This document shows positions 1-9,400 of a stretch of DNA of 52,098 nt, piece by piece. The translations under genes and the position numbers were made by a program. The number at the start of each line of letters is the position of its first letter. Position 1 is the first letter of the stretch. The notes under the pieces were generated by a model. The model saw only the letters and a list, made by a program, of their open reading frames with translations. It was not told where the DNA came from and ran no database searches. The stretch lies in the NCBI GenBank assembly GCA_003671275.1, contig QWPB01000013.1, forward strand, positions 1 through 52,098, in the 5' to 3' direction. The stretch comes from Planctomycetota bacterium (GTDB lineage: Bacteria > Planctomycetota > Planctomycetia > Planctomycetales > Planctomycetaceae).

Positions 1-402
1 ATCGGACTAGCCCGTGTACTGTGCCAGCGGGAGAAGTTTGAAGAAGCCGCCACACTCATCAGTGAACTGGAGAAACGCGGTTTCTTGGAACCAGAGGCCG
101 AAGCCATCAAAGCGAAAATCGAGCTGCATAGTGCCGCAGCGGAATCAGGGACCGTCGAAGAAGCCCGCAAGGCTGCTCTGGCAAGCCCGAACGACTTCAC
201 ACTCAAGCTGCATTTGGCGGAAGCCCTGGGCGGCGCTGGGCGGAATACCGAATCGCTGGATATCTGCCTGGAGATTATCGAAGACGGGGCGGGCCCGGTA
301 CGAGATCAGGCGAAAGACATCATGATCCGAATCATGACCACGATGACCGATGTGCTGGTCACAACGAACTATCGGCGAAAACTGGCGACGGTCTGGTATT
401 GA
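1..402 (+). CDS. C-terminal part of a thioredoxin/TPR co-chaperone (CnoX/YbbN-like), 5' end outside window
   Basis: The reading frame is open from base 1, so this is the last 133 residues of a longer protein. The visible part is alpha-helical with TPR-like pairs: a segment around LISELEKRGF, then EEARKAALASPNDFTLKLHL and a final helix ending in NYRRKLATVWY. The closing pattern (helix, then 'yRrkLa' close to the stop) resembles the tail of YbbN/CnoX, where a thioredoxin-like domain is followed by TPRs and the protein acts as a redox-linked holdase handing clients to chaperones. The thioredoxin domain itself would lie upstream of the window and is not seen, so the family call is an inference; a plain TPR protein is the alternative. 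Confidence 0.65.
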   Translation: MGLARVLCQREKFEEAATLISELEKRGFLEPEAEAIKAKIELHSAAAESGTVEEARKAALASPNDFTLKLHLAEALGGAGRNTESLDICLEIIEDGAGPVRDQAKDIMIRIMTTMTDVLVTTNYRRKLATVWY

Positions 403-495
403 TCTCGCTGCTCGGGCTACGCGGAATCGGCCATCGCGTCCGGACGGTGGGGGTGCTAGGGGCCAAACAGGTTGCACGGTTTGTGCGTCCCGCCT

Positions 496-759
496 TCACC
501 CCCCGCCGATTGCCGCCAGAAAGTGGACCTCACTAGAGGGGGCCACCTCCTGCATCAGTCCGCGCAGACTGACGGTCGAATCGATCGAAACTGCCAGCCC
601 CGCGCGCAGCTTGTCCTCTTCCCGCAGACGCCCCTTTAAGGCGGGAAATCGCTGCTCCAAGGCCAAGACAAGTTCCCGCACGGTAGCCCCCGGCAGCTCC
701 ACCTCACGAAGACCGTTCGCCGCGAGCCGCAATGACGCCGGGATGAAGACTTTGGGCAT
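496..759 (-). CDS. MoaD/ThiS-family small sulfur-carrier protein
   Basis: An 87-aa protein with the size and shape of a ubiquitin-like beta-grasp sulfur carrier. It starts PKVFIPASLRLAANG, has the central helix VRELVLALEQRFPALKGRL, and ends HFLAAIGGG. The C-terminal Gly-Gly(-Gly) is the residue that MoaD/ThiS proteins adenylate and thiocarboxylate to deliver sulfur for molybdopterin or thiazole synthesis. Genes of this type also serve in cysteine or siderophore synthesis, and no MoaE, ThiG or CysM partner is visible here, so the acceptor pathway is open. It converges on the partial gene ending at 402, with about 90 bases between them. The extra terminal glycine is slightly unusual, but such tails occur in the family. 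Confidence 0.75.
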   Translation of the reverse strand: MPKVFIPASLRLAANGLREVELPGATVRELVLALEQRFPALKGRLREEDKLRAGLAVSIDSTVSLRGLMQEVAPSSEVHFLAAIGGG

Positions 760-1076
760 GATGTGGGCCGCTCCTGTAAATGATTACACCGGCGCGGGTC
801 GAACAGCACAACGGGCTCCAACGCACCTTAGATGATTATCACCATCTTGGTGCCATTTCAGAAATGGTCATCAAGAAAGACTAGACAGGAATGTCTGCCC
901 CACGGAATCCGTGGCACCGACATTCCTGTCTGTGCGAACCGAAAAAAATTCCGAATCAGCTCGATGGTTCTGCAAACAATCAGGCGCACGGCTTGCAGAT
1001 ACCACACAAAGAAACTCGGGCGATGGCGTTGCGTCAACAGCTTGCGTCTTTGAGAACCGCATTCAGGATTCAGCTC
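760..1076. other. Intergenic region with a palindromic repeat, divergent promoter space
   Basis: This 317-base stretch lies between the divergently transcribed MoaD-like gene and the membrane protein gene. It contains the palindromic element at 883-931 and otherwise no convincing coding sequence. A frame that could extend the downstream gene back to 891 runs straight through the palindrome, so that extension is probably not real. Confidence 0.5.
883..931. repeat. Palindromic repeat, family B copy 1
   Basis: Two perfect 13-base arms, AGACAGGAATGTC at 883-895 and GACATTCCTGTCT at 919-931, enclose a smaller perfect hairpin: CCACGG at 900-905, loop AAT, CCGTGG at 909-914. The whole can fold as a nested stem or cruciform. 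A closely related palindrome occurs at 35133-35183 and a shorter one at 28476-28499, so this is a dispersed repeat and not a one-off terminator. Confidence 0.85.
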
Positions 1077-1718
1077 ATGTCAGAACTTGATCGGGGTCTC
1101 ATGCTGGCGGGAATGATTCTTGTCAGTGGGGCACTGACGATGGGAATCGCATGGCTGGCTTACCGCATCGGACGCGACCATGGACTCCGCTGCCGGAGCG
1201 CACGGCTGGATCGCCTGTACTCCGAAGTTGACCTGACGAATACCGTATGGACGCTTACCGACACGAGCCGACCTCCAGCGCCCAACTACGGCGGTCAAAT
1301 CAAGTTGCAACAACACGGCAGCCGTTTGTTGGCCGAAGGATTCGACCTGCATGCCCAGCGGTGGTCTGCGGAGGGTGTGGTCTTTCGTCGGGGAATCCAT
1401 CTGCTGTTTACCGAGCATCACGGTCGGGGCCTGGCGGTCGGTTCACTGCACCTGACACTCGATGCCGACGGCCAGTCGATGACGGGAATGAAGAGTGCCT
1501 GGAAAGGCGGAAATGGACACGGAGCCATCACCACGGTGACCTGGACATTGAGAGCTGCATCCCATGACCAACCCTGGATTCTCCCTTCAGCGGACGATGC
1601 CAAATCCCCACATGGGGTGTCAACAGAGGCGTTTTCACCACATGCTCGCCCCATGTTTCGCCCCATTGACAAGGCGAATACGGATGTTGTCGAACACATA
1701 TCCAGCGTGATCGAGTGA
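1077..1718 (+). CDS. Hypothetical protein with one N-terminal membrane segment
   Basis: A 213-aa protein that I do not recognise. It opens MSELDRGLMLAGMILVSGAL, giving a single hydrophobic helix at about residues 8-30. The rest looks like a soluble beta-rich domain with the pattern VDLTNTVWTLTDTSRPP, GGQIKLQQHGSRLLAEG and SLHLTLDADGQSMTGMKSAW, which resembles a lipocalin/YceI-like or TIGR03067-like strand pattern, though no motif settles it. I chose ATG 1077 because the next upstream ATG (1023) adds only a polar stretch and the frame further back crosses a palindromic repeat. Start choice is uncertain. It is likely anchored with the beta domain outside the cytoplasm. Confidence 0.55.
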   Translation: MSELDRGLMLAGMILVSGALTMGIAWLAYRIGRDHGLRCRSARLDRLYSEVDLTNTVWTLTDTSRPPAPNYGGQIKLQQHGSRLLAEGFDLHAQRWSAEGVVFRRGIHLLFTEHHGRGLAVGSLHLTLDADGQSMTGMKSAWKGGNGHGAITTVTWTLRAASHDQPWILPSADDAKSPHGVSTEAFSPHARPMFRPIDKANTDVVEHISSVIE

Positions 1719-1898
1719 TTCCAGCCCCGCAGAATCGGCATGGCCGTTCCATTCCGCACCAAAGGAAGCCGAGCCTCGCTGGAATCCCGGAAATCTGGTC
1801 AACCCGTACACGAGTTGCTTAACCCCCGTTCCTGCGAGAGGAGTGGTCACTCAACCACCCGATCGAACCTTGTCGTGCCCTAGTCAAAGGAAGGCATC

Positions 1899-2399
1899 AT
1901 GTTCGGAAGTAAGAACACTCGTTCGAAGTCAGAGCCCGCCGCGATTCCTGCGGTGGCTCCCAAAATCTCCGCTCCGGTCAAGGAAACCGTCATGCCCACG
2001 AATCGCAACTACATCTCGGCTGGCACCGTCATTGAGGGAAACATTGTCTCTCATGAGGACCTGCACCTCGATGGCACCGTGAAGGGTGACATCAAGACAA
2101 CGGGTCGCCTGATCCTCGGCAAAGACTCCAACATCGAGGGAAACATCCTCGCATCCGAAGCCGAAGTCGCGGGCCGCATCACGGGAACGGTGGAATCGAA
2201 GGGATTGCTCACCATTCGCGCCACCTGCAAGATCTTCGGCGACATTGTCACCAAGAGCCTGAATGTCGAGTCCGGTTCGTCGTTTAACGGTCGGTGCAAG
2301 GTCGGTGGCGAAACCGAATCACACGCACAAAACACAGCCATTCCGCGAGCGGCAGCCCCGGCGGCTGCCGCGACAGCGAACGCTTACGCCAAGGTGTAA
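1899..2399 (+). CDS. Bactofilin (DUF583 polymer-forming cytoskeletal protein)
   Basis: A 166-aa protein with the bactofilin core at about residues 38-140. The right-handed beta-helix repeats are visible as a run of short strands: SAGTVIEGNIVSHEDLHLDG, TVKGDIKTTGRLILG, SNIEGNILASEAEVAGRITG, TVESKGLLTIRATCKIFGD and IVTKSLNVESGSSFNG. Bactofilins polymerise without nucleotide into filaments at the inner membrane and scaffold cell-shape, stalk or chromosome-positioning proteins. The N-terminal tail (KNTRSKSEPAAIPAV) and the Ala-rich C-terminal tail flank the core as usual. AAAGGAAGG lies just ahead of the ATG. It is the first gene of a same-strand block running to 12341, which suggests that the following unknown proteins work with a scaffold. 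Confidence 0.92.
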   Translation: MFGSKNTRSKSEPAAIPAVAPKISAPVKETVMPTNRNYISAGTVIEGNIVSHEDLHLDGTVKGDIKTTGRLILGKDSNIEGNILASEAEVAGRITGTVESKGLLTIRATCKIFGDIVTKSLNVESGSSFNGRCKVGGETESHAQNTAIPRAAAPAAAATANAYAKV

Positions 2400-2520
2400 C
2401 TCGACCTGCTCGGGGTTGAGACTAAGCCTGACAATCTGATCCGTCGAACCTCTCGTGCCTTCCCGAGGTTCGACGCGATCAGAAGACTCGTCCCAACGGA
2501 TTGCGTCCGAAGGACAGACA

Positions 2521-2527
2521 AAAGGGG
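2521..2527 (+). promoter_or_regulatory. Ribosome binding site that fixes a GTG start at 2533
   Basis: AAAGGGG lies 5 bases ahead of GTG 2533. No comparable site precedes the earlier in-frame GTG at 2455, so the shorter form of the downstream protein is preferred. Confidence 0.55.
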
Positions 2528-2532
2528 ATACC

Positions 2533-3102
2533 GTGCCACGAAACGTCGTGGAACTCGAACAACAACTGCGGTCGCTGCAAAGCGAACGTGAGGCCCTGGT
2601 TCTCGACATGCGGCGTCTGGGCGAGCAGCTACGGCAGCGGGCACTGATCCGAAATGAACATTCGATCGCGGACTTCAGCGGCTATGGAGACCGTCACCGC
2701 CAACTGCAAGTCGCACTGGATCTCGATCAGACCGGCGCCGCGATCTGGTCCGAATTCGAATCTCGAATCAACATGCTGCACCGGGTGACAATGGCACTCG
2801 CCACTGTGCGACCGCTTCGACAGCTGGCGATGACTGACGGAGTGGATCCAGAACTGCTGGCTCCGGTTCTGAACGATCTGGATGCCGTGGAAACACGACT
2901 GACCAATACCCCCTGGATCGATTCCGACCTCTTAATCCAGCTTGAGGAGTTGCACCATCCGCTTGCCGTGGTCTGGAAATTCCTGAACGAGCGAGCGTAT
3001 CTGACGGACGAGGCCTGGTCCCTCGCCGTGAATGTCATCACCCAGACCTATGGACCTCGGTTGGCCACCGCCATTTTGCGTGACCGCATTCCGATCGGCT
3101 AA
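2533..3102 (+). CDS. Unknown 189-aa helical protein, paralogous to part of the 1005-aa neighbour
   Basis: Starts at GTG with a Shine-Dalgarno sequence and begins PRNVVELEQQLRSLQSEREA, a short coiled coil (about residues 3-40). The C-terminal part, about residues 95-185, contains WIDSDLLIQLEELHHP, LNERAYLTDEAWSLAVNVI and YGPRLATAILRDRI. The same order of landmarks (W, Q, HP, acidic-then-AW, LGRA or YGPR) occurs at about residues 145-210 of the 1005-aa protein encoded at 3395-6412. I read the two as sharing a domain that was duplicated within the locus. No catalytic motif is visible, and I cannot name the family. The next gene begins 35 bases downstream, so an operon is likely. Confidence 0.7.
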   Translation: MPRNVVELEQQLRSLQSEREALVLDMRRLGEQLRQRALIRNEHSIADFSGYGDRHRQLQVALDLDQTGAAIWSEFESRINMLHRVTMALATVRPLRQLAMTDGVDPELLAPVLNDLDAVETRLTNTPWIDSDLLIQLEELHHPLAVVWKFLNERAYLTDEAWSLAVNVITQTYGPRLATAILRDRIPIG

Positions 3103-3137
3103 GCCATTCACTTCACACTCACTCCAAGGAGTCTTCC

Positions 3138-3383
3138 ATGAGCAGTGCCAATTACCGTCGACTGCTGACCAATCTGCCATCCATGGCCGCCGTCGTGAAT
3201 TCGTTTCAGTCCGAGGAGGTTCAGCTGGCCGTCTACCGGGTTCTGGTTGACTCCCTGCTCGAAGCCACCGCAGATGAACCCTCCGCCTCTGCGATCCGAT
3301 CGTCTCGTAGCAGGAGCCGTCCGAATGAGATTGAGCACGAGCTAGTAGAGGGCGACAACATCCACTCCATAGCCGCCGACTGA
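3138..3383 (+). CDS. Small hypothetical protein, 81 aa
   Basis: A clear AAGGAG sits upstream of the ATG. The first 45 residues look like a helical hairpin (NYRRLLTNLPSMAAVV, FQSEEVQLAVYRVLVDSLLE), and the rest is a polar, Arg/Ser- and acid-rich tail. No known domain is seen. It sits between the 189-aa and 1005-aa proteins, with gaps of 35 and 11 bases, so it is almost certainly co-transcribed with them. An adaptor or small regulatory subunit is possible, but nothing in the sequence proves it. Confidence 0.65.
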   Translation: MSSANYRRLLTNLPSMAAVVNSFQSEEVQLAVYRVLVDSLLEATADEPSASAIRSSRSRSRPNEIEHELVEGDNIHSIAAD

Positions 3384-3394
3384 ACTGCATTGCC

Positions 3395-6300
3395 ATGGCT
3401 CGTCTTCCACCGATTGAGCACTCTCCCGCTTCCGGATATCCCAGTATGGCCGCTGACATTGCCATCCTTCAGGAACGACTCGACCAGCTGCAACATCTCA
3501 GTGGCAGCCTGTCTGTACGACTCGAGTCCGAAGCTGTTCAGCTGGAACAGACCGGAACCCCGCCCACGGCATCTCTCATTGCCGATCTAACATCGTTGCA
3601 GGAGCAGACCGATCAGCTCTACGCACTGATGGGCGAAGAAGGCACGAATGGCCCCTGGCACACTTGCGATGATCTGGCGGCTGAGATCGACCGACAGCAG
3701 GCAATCACTCCCATCCATCAACTGATCGAGCGCATCCTTTTGATTCAAGGTATCGATGAGGCGTCGCAATCCGCCATCGCCGCCTTGCACGATGAAGCTC
3801 GCCAGGTTGCCGCGGCCCCGACGAGTTTCTGGACGCCGGAACAGATCCAGAGCGTACAGACCGGACAGCATCCCTGGATGACACTGGTCACCCTGCTCGA
3901 GGACGGAGCAACACTCGACGACACCGCCTGGACAGCACTGAACACCAGGCTGGAATCGAGCCTGGGGCGGGCGGTCTCCGTTGCCGCAGCTCGAGGGCGA
4001 TTGAAGTTCCGCGAAGCAATAAAGTCGATCCACCTCGCGGATACATCATTCCCAACGATTCTGAATGATTCCTTGATCTCCGCATGGACCACCCAGACAA
4101 CGCCTCCCTCGTCCGATGAACTGGCCCTCATCGAAGACCACGTCGCGGTGCCTTTTCCCGCCCCGGAAGTGCAACTCCCCAGTCTGCCGGACAATGCCTC
4201 CGTCAGGACATTCGAACGCAGCGTCATCGCACTGCGAGCCACCGATCAACTGGCGTCCACGGACCTGGACAACCTGTCCGGCGAAATTCTGGATCACCCG
4301 ACGCTGGCGTTTGTCCGACCGGAAGTACGAACTCAGGAACTATCAACCAGCGTGCTCGATGACTGGAGTGAGGATTTGGTTCCGTTGAGGAATCCCGATC
4401 GGAACCCGGCGGCAGCGTCCACGAAGACTCCGCTGTCGACGATCCCGGACTCAGTCATCCCTTCCGTTCATCAGAATCATGATCGAATCTCGCGCGGACC
4501 TGATAATCGCATTGCTCCCGAAAGTATCAACAAAAGCATCTTTGATGATGATGACTCGGACTATTTACCCGGAATGCTGGGGAGTACGGACCCGCGATCA
4601 CCGGGAGCCGCTCGGTCACTGGAATCGTTTCAGCCATCACGCCTCGCCGAGTACCTGCTGACCCAGGCAAGATTCTCCGATCCCTCCGGTGCCACGGCGA
4701 ACCTGGCCGCCGAGATTCTCAACAACCCCGAGGCGAATCGCACAACCCTGCTGCCCGACCTGATACTCCATCTGATTCACGAGGGACGCCCCGGACTGGC
4801 GTACCATCTGGCACGTGGACTCGAAGAACGCACTCAGGAATCGAAGAATTTCGTTCCGTCGTGGCTGGTTCGAGTCTGGACGTTTGCCCATGCACTGCTG
4901 TTTCCGAAGGGCCAATTGGCCGGGATGATTCAAGATGATCTCCAGCAGCATGAATCGCGAATTCCCCGTAAAACACAATCAGACTGGGATCTGGCCCTGT
5001 CGTTGATGATCCGGGCGGCCACATTACGGCCAGCGATCGTTGCCCCGATGACCCGAGCCGCCTCGACGCTGCGGGCCTTTGACCTGCGGGATGGATGCGT
5101 TCAGCTCTACAACTACTGTTCACGAATCGGCAGTTATGGCGAGCGGATTCAAGGGGTTTATCCGGGATTGTTTAAGCAATCCACGGTGGCGACACCCTAC
5201 TCGGAGCAATGGTCAGCACTGCGCGACGACGTTCGCAACTGGCTGGATGATCCCACATCCGTCGGCATTCAATTCGATCTGTGTGCCCCGCTGTTTCAGA
5301 AGGCCCACTGGAGTTTGCGGTCAGCTGGAATGCAGCGGTCGCCCGAGGCTGCCGACACCTGGAAGAATTGGCAGATCGCGTTGCGTCATGCCAAATCGAT
5401 CATCGATCCGGTGATCGCCAATCACCGGCCGGATCTGAATCGCGTCCGCTCGGAGGTGGAAGAAATCTCCGGCATGTTGGCAGCTCCTGTGGAAGATGCG
5501 GATGCTCGCGAGTCGTTCTCGCAGCCCGAAATCCGGGCTTATCTGCGGCAGGCTCTGACCTTTGCCCAACGATGGATCACCCTTCATCAGCGGGCCGCAA
5601 ACTCGGAGACACAAAATTACCTACCTCAGACAGCGGTTGAGCTGCGATCGGAAATCGAGTCCCGACACGATGCCGTCATGGAAGAGCTTCAGGTACTGGC
5701 CAGTTCCTACCCCGCCGTCGAAGTCCGGATGGCGGTGGCCTGTCTGATGTTGTCGGCCCAGGAAATCCGGGACATGGTCAACCCGACAAAACCTGCCGAA
5801 TCGGTCGAGCCCGATCCGCGGCATCTCCTGCACTCCGAGCTGCTGAAGATCACATCAATCAACCTGAACTCCAACTGGGAGCCGGAACTCGATTTCCACA
5901 ACCTGGAAGACGAAATCCTGAACTATCTCTCCCAACCCCAGCCGGACTGGACCACGGCTCTTAAATTGCACTTGAGTCAGGGAAACCACTCCGCAGCGGA
6001 TCGGATTCTCTCCATGAGTCTCTGGTCAGCCGAGGAACGAGAAGCCCTGCAGGCGGTACTGGTGAACGACCGCGACCGCAAACGCACCGAATTCTCAGAG
6101 GATGTGAATTACGTCCGACGGTTGCTGAATGAGACGATTCAGCTGAATGCGATCCCGGACAGTGAACGAGTGGTCTTTCAAACGCGCCTTTCGAAGCTGG
6201 AACGGGTTCTCGAATCCGATGCGGATTTATCGACGGGCCTTCAGGAACTCAATCGATTGCGTAGCGGACTGCTAAAACAACGGGAACGGGAAGCGGAACG

Positions 6301-6412
6301 GATCCGAAATCGGCTCCGTCAACTGGGACGCCCCCCAGCCCCCTCCGAGCGCGACGAAACCCAATCCGAAAGTCCCGCTCCCAAAGGCTGGATCATGGAC
6401 TTCGAGAACTAA
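3395..6412 (+). CDS. Unknown large alpha-helical protein, 1005 aa
   Basis: No recognised domain and no signal peptide. The N-terminal 220 residues are helical and include the landmark block (FWTPEQIQSVQTGQHPWM, LEDGATLDDTAWTALNTRL, LGRAVSVAAARG) shared with the 189-aa protein encoded at 2533. Residues about 320-410 are polar and low in order (DDDDSDYLPG). From about 415 to the end the protein returns to long helices with many Arg, Glu and Leu, finishing in a likely coiled coil (LSKLERVLESDADLSTGLQE, then KQREREAERIRNRLRQ). This build suits a scaffold or adaptor. The start is taken at ATG 3395, 11 bases after the previous stop; ATG 3446 (MAADIAILQERL) is an alternative. The next gene begins about 50 bases later. 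Confidence 0.7.
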   Translation: MARLPPIEHSPASGYPSMAADIAILQERLDQLQHLSGSLSVRLESEAVQLEQTGTPPTASLIADLTSLQEQTDQLYALMGEEGTNGPWHTCDDLAAEIDRQQAITPIHQLIERILLIQGIDEASQSAIAALHDEARQVAAAPTSFWTPEQIQSVQTGQHPWMTLVTLLEDGATLDDTAWTALNTRLESSLGRAVSVAAARGRLKFREAIKSIHLADTSFPTILNDSLISAWTTQTTPPSSDELALIEDHVAVPFPAPEVQLPSLPDNASVRTFERSVIALRATDQLASTDLDNLSGEILDHPTLAFVRPEVRTQELSTSVLDDWSEDLVPLRNPDRNPAAASTKTPLSTIPDSVIPSVHQNHDRISRGPDNRIAPESINKSIFDDDDSDYLPGMLGSTDPRSPGAARSLESFQPSRLAEYLLTQARFSDPSGATANLAAEILNNPEANRTTLLPDLILHLIHEGRPGLAYHLARGLEERTQESKNFVPSWLVRVWTFAHALLFPKGQLAGMIQDDLQQHESRIPRKTQSDWDLALSLMIRAATLRPAIVAPMTRAASTLRAFDLRDGCVQLYNYCSRIGSYGERIQGVYPGLFKQSTVATPYSEQWSALRDDVRNWLDDPTSVGIQFDLCAPLFQKAHWSLRSAGMQRSPEAADTWKNWQIALRHAKSIIDPVIANHRPDLNRVRSEVEEISGMLAAPVEDADARESFSQPEIRAYLRQALTFAQRWITLHQRAANSETQNYLPQTAVELRSEIESRHDAVMEELQVLASSYPAVEVRMAVACLMLSAQEIRDMVNPTKPAESVEPDPRHLLHSELLKITSINLNSNWEPELDFHNLEDEILNYLSQPQPDWTTALKLHLSQGNHSAADRILSMSLWSAEEREALQAVLVNDRDRKRTEFSEDVNYVRRLLNETIQLNAIPDSERVVFQTRLSKLERVLESDADLSTGLQELNRLRSGLLKQREREAERIRNRLRQLGRPPAPSERDETQSESPAPKGWIMDFEN

Positions 6413-6463
6413 ACCCTGTGTCGCATGACATCGAATGGACTTGAGAGCAGGGGCGAAACACAC

Positions 6464-9400
6464 ATGGCAGAATCACCCACACCAACGACTCACCTCCCAC
6501 ACCCCAGGACTCTTCTGGGACGTGACGCCATCCTTGCGTTACTGGAAAATCAGCTACTGACCCGGACTCGCAATGTGCTGGGTGTCGACCCGGCAATTAC
6601 CAATGGCCGGGGAGTGGGACGCACACGGATTCTCGACGAGTTGGAACACCGTCTATCGAGATCTCAGACAGTATTGCGATTGTCTGCATCCGGCCCCGTC
6701 GCATGGGATCACTCTCTTTACCGTGTGACGCAACACCTGGAGGTCATGGGTTCCAGTGGCCAGCGACTCTCCCACCGAACCCATGCGTTGCGCCAATGGC
6801 TCCAATCGCACGAGGATTGGGTACTGATTGTTGACTCCCTGGATGAATGGGAGCCCCTGATCGAACTGACTCAGGGAATCACCTCGGGCAGTTTTCTGGT
6901 CGCCGTGAATGACGGTCGCATCGAATCGCCGGAGGGCTGGCCAGCAGCGATCCCCCTGGGAGCATTGGCCGCTGAGGATGCGCTAACGCTCCTGAAAAAT
7001 GTTCTGCAAAGGGACTGGCACAATCCGGAAGAACGACTGGCGGCGATTCAACTGGTCCAGTGGCTGGAATGTGTTCCTCGTCTCATTGAACGGGCCGGGA
7101 CCACGATCCGCATCAGTGAGCTGAATTGCGAGGCGGGACTGACTTTGCTGCGGCAAATGCCGGATCAGTCCCTCAGCGGAAAAACACTCCGTGGAATCCT
7201 GCTGGCCCTCGAAAAGCATGCTCCCAAGACGATGGAACTGCTGGCCACTGCTGCGATGTTTGGGACACTCCCGATCTCGCAACTCTGGATCGCTCATTGG
7301 ATGCGCCAGCTGGGTTGCGATCGGGGGGAAGATTCGAACAGCCTGCTGAATGGTTCCGGACTCCTGGAATTCCATGCCGGTCGGGACGAGATCACCGTCG
7401 CGGCTCGCCGTGAGGTGGGTGAGATTCTCTCTCCAGAGATCTTCTGTCGCAGTGCCCATCGGGCGTTGGAAGTATTACCACCGGCGGCAGACAAAAGTCG
7501 ACTGTCCGCACTCATCACCGGCCTTCCTGAGGGGACCACCGATCCGTGGGCGCACTTTCGAATCGCCCTGGGCGAGACGATCGAACGGTTCCCCCCCTTC
7601 GATGCCGAGCAGACTCAATGGCTGCGACAGGCCGTCGAAGCAGCACTCGACCTTTCTCTGTACACGCTGGCTCAGCGACTCCTGTTGAAACTACTGAGCC
7701 AGCAGATTCAGGCATCCATTCCCGAATCGATACTACGGACTACGCTCGTCCAGTTGGGATTGGCCTACCTGCAAGGAGAACAGTTTCAGCAGGCCCGCTG
7801 TCGCCTGCGACAGGCTCTTGAATTCTGCCATGGGGAAGAGCCGCTCACCACGGAACTTTTATTGGCCATCGCCGAAATCGACATCAACGAAAATCGCATG
7901 GAGCGGGCCGCCTCCCGCCTGGCGGATGTCCCTTCTCATGCGAGCGGGTACACCTCGCCACACGGTCCGTTGTATGCTGCCCGGCAGCGATTCCTGCAAG
8001 GCGGCATCGCCCTGGGAACCCAGGACGCCAGCGAGGCGCGACGGCATTTTCAGGAATCACTGGAGATCCGTGCGGGGTACCTTCCCGTCGATCATCCAGA
8101 CATGATGAAGACCCGATTGATGCTGGCTCGTACCGAGTTCATGCTCAAGAATTACGCAGCCAGTGAAGTCTTACTGCGAGCGGAAGTCGACATCCGCAAA
8201 CGGTCACCGAATGCGTCTCCCTCCGACGTGGGAGTCGCCCTGAATTTCCTGGGTGAGTTGTACTATCTGTTGGGTCGTCATCAGGACGCCGAGCCGGTCT
8301 ATGAGCATTCCCTCACTTTGCGCCGACAGATTCACCCCGGCGGTCACCGGTTGATTGGAGAAATGGCCGACCGGCTGGCGGTGATTAAGTCGTCGCGCGG
8401 AGCTTATCGGGAATCGGATGACCTCTTTCGCGAGGCGATCACGATCCTGGAAGGAGCCTACGGGCCGGATCACCCAGAGGTCGCGCGCGTCTTGACAGAT
8501 CTGGCGGAAAGCCTATTCGCTCAACACAAGGTCGATCCCGCCCGTCGGTTACTCGAGCGTTCGCTGAATATCCAAGAACGTGCCCTGCGTTCGAACGATC
8601 CACGCCTGGCTCGAACCTGCTGTAATCTGGCTGCGGTGTATGTGGCCCGGGGGCGTTTCACCGATGCCATTCGCCTGTATGAACGTGACATCCAGCAACG
8701 GGAAGGAGCCCAGCGTTCGGACAAATCCGCGTTGGCCACCTCACTGAATAATCTGGCCGAGGCACTCCGATCCGTCGGGCGGTATGACGAAGCCGAACAG
8801 CGACTAAACCTGGCTCTCGCTCTGCGAGAACAAACTGTCGGACAGGAGCATCCCCAGTCCGCACAGATCCTGGGAAATCTCGGCTTTCTCAACTACCAGC
8901 GACATCGCTTCGCAGAGGCCCGCGACTACCTGGAACGATCTCTGCGGATTCGTCAGAAGATGCTGGGCCCCCAGAATCCTCAAGTGGCCATTTCGCTCAT
9001 CGCGTTGGGTGATACGCTGTTTGCCTGCCAGCAATACTCGGAAGCCCGCCCCCTCCTTCAACAGGGATTGGAGATCCTGCTGGCCGCCTACGGAGACCGT
9101 CACCCGCAATGTATCTCCGCTCAGATCAGCACGGCTCGTAATGAATTGCGACTGGGCCATGTGGGCCGAAGTGAATTAATGCTGCTGCGTGCCCGGACCA
9201 TGTTGCAGGAACTCCTGGGACAGGACCATCGGCTGTCTGCCAAGGCGCTCCTCGCCCTGGCCGAACTGGCCCACTTCGAAAAACGGTACGACGATGCCTT
9301 TCCGATGCTGGAGCGATGCCTGGCGATTCAGAAGGGTACTTCCAGCGTCGATCACCTTGATATGACCGAGACCCTTGTCACCATTGCGGCCAATCTGATT

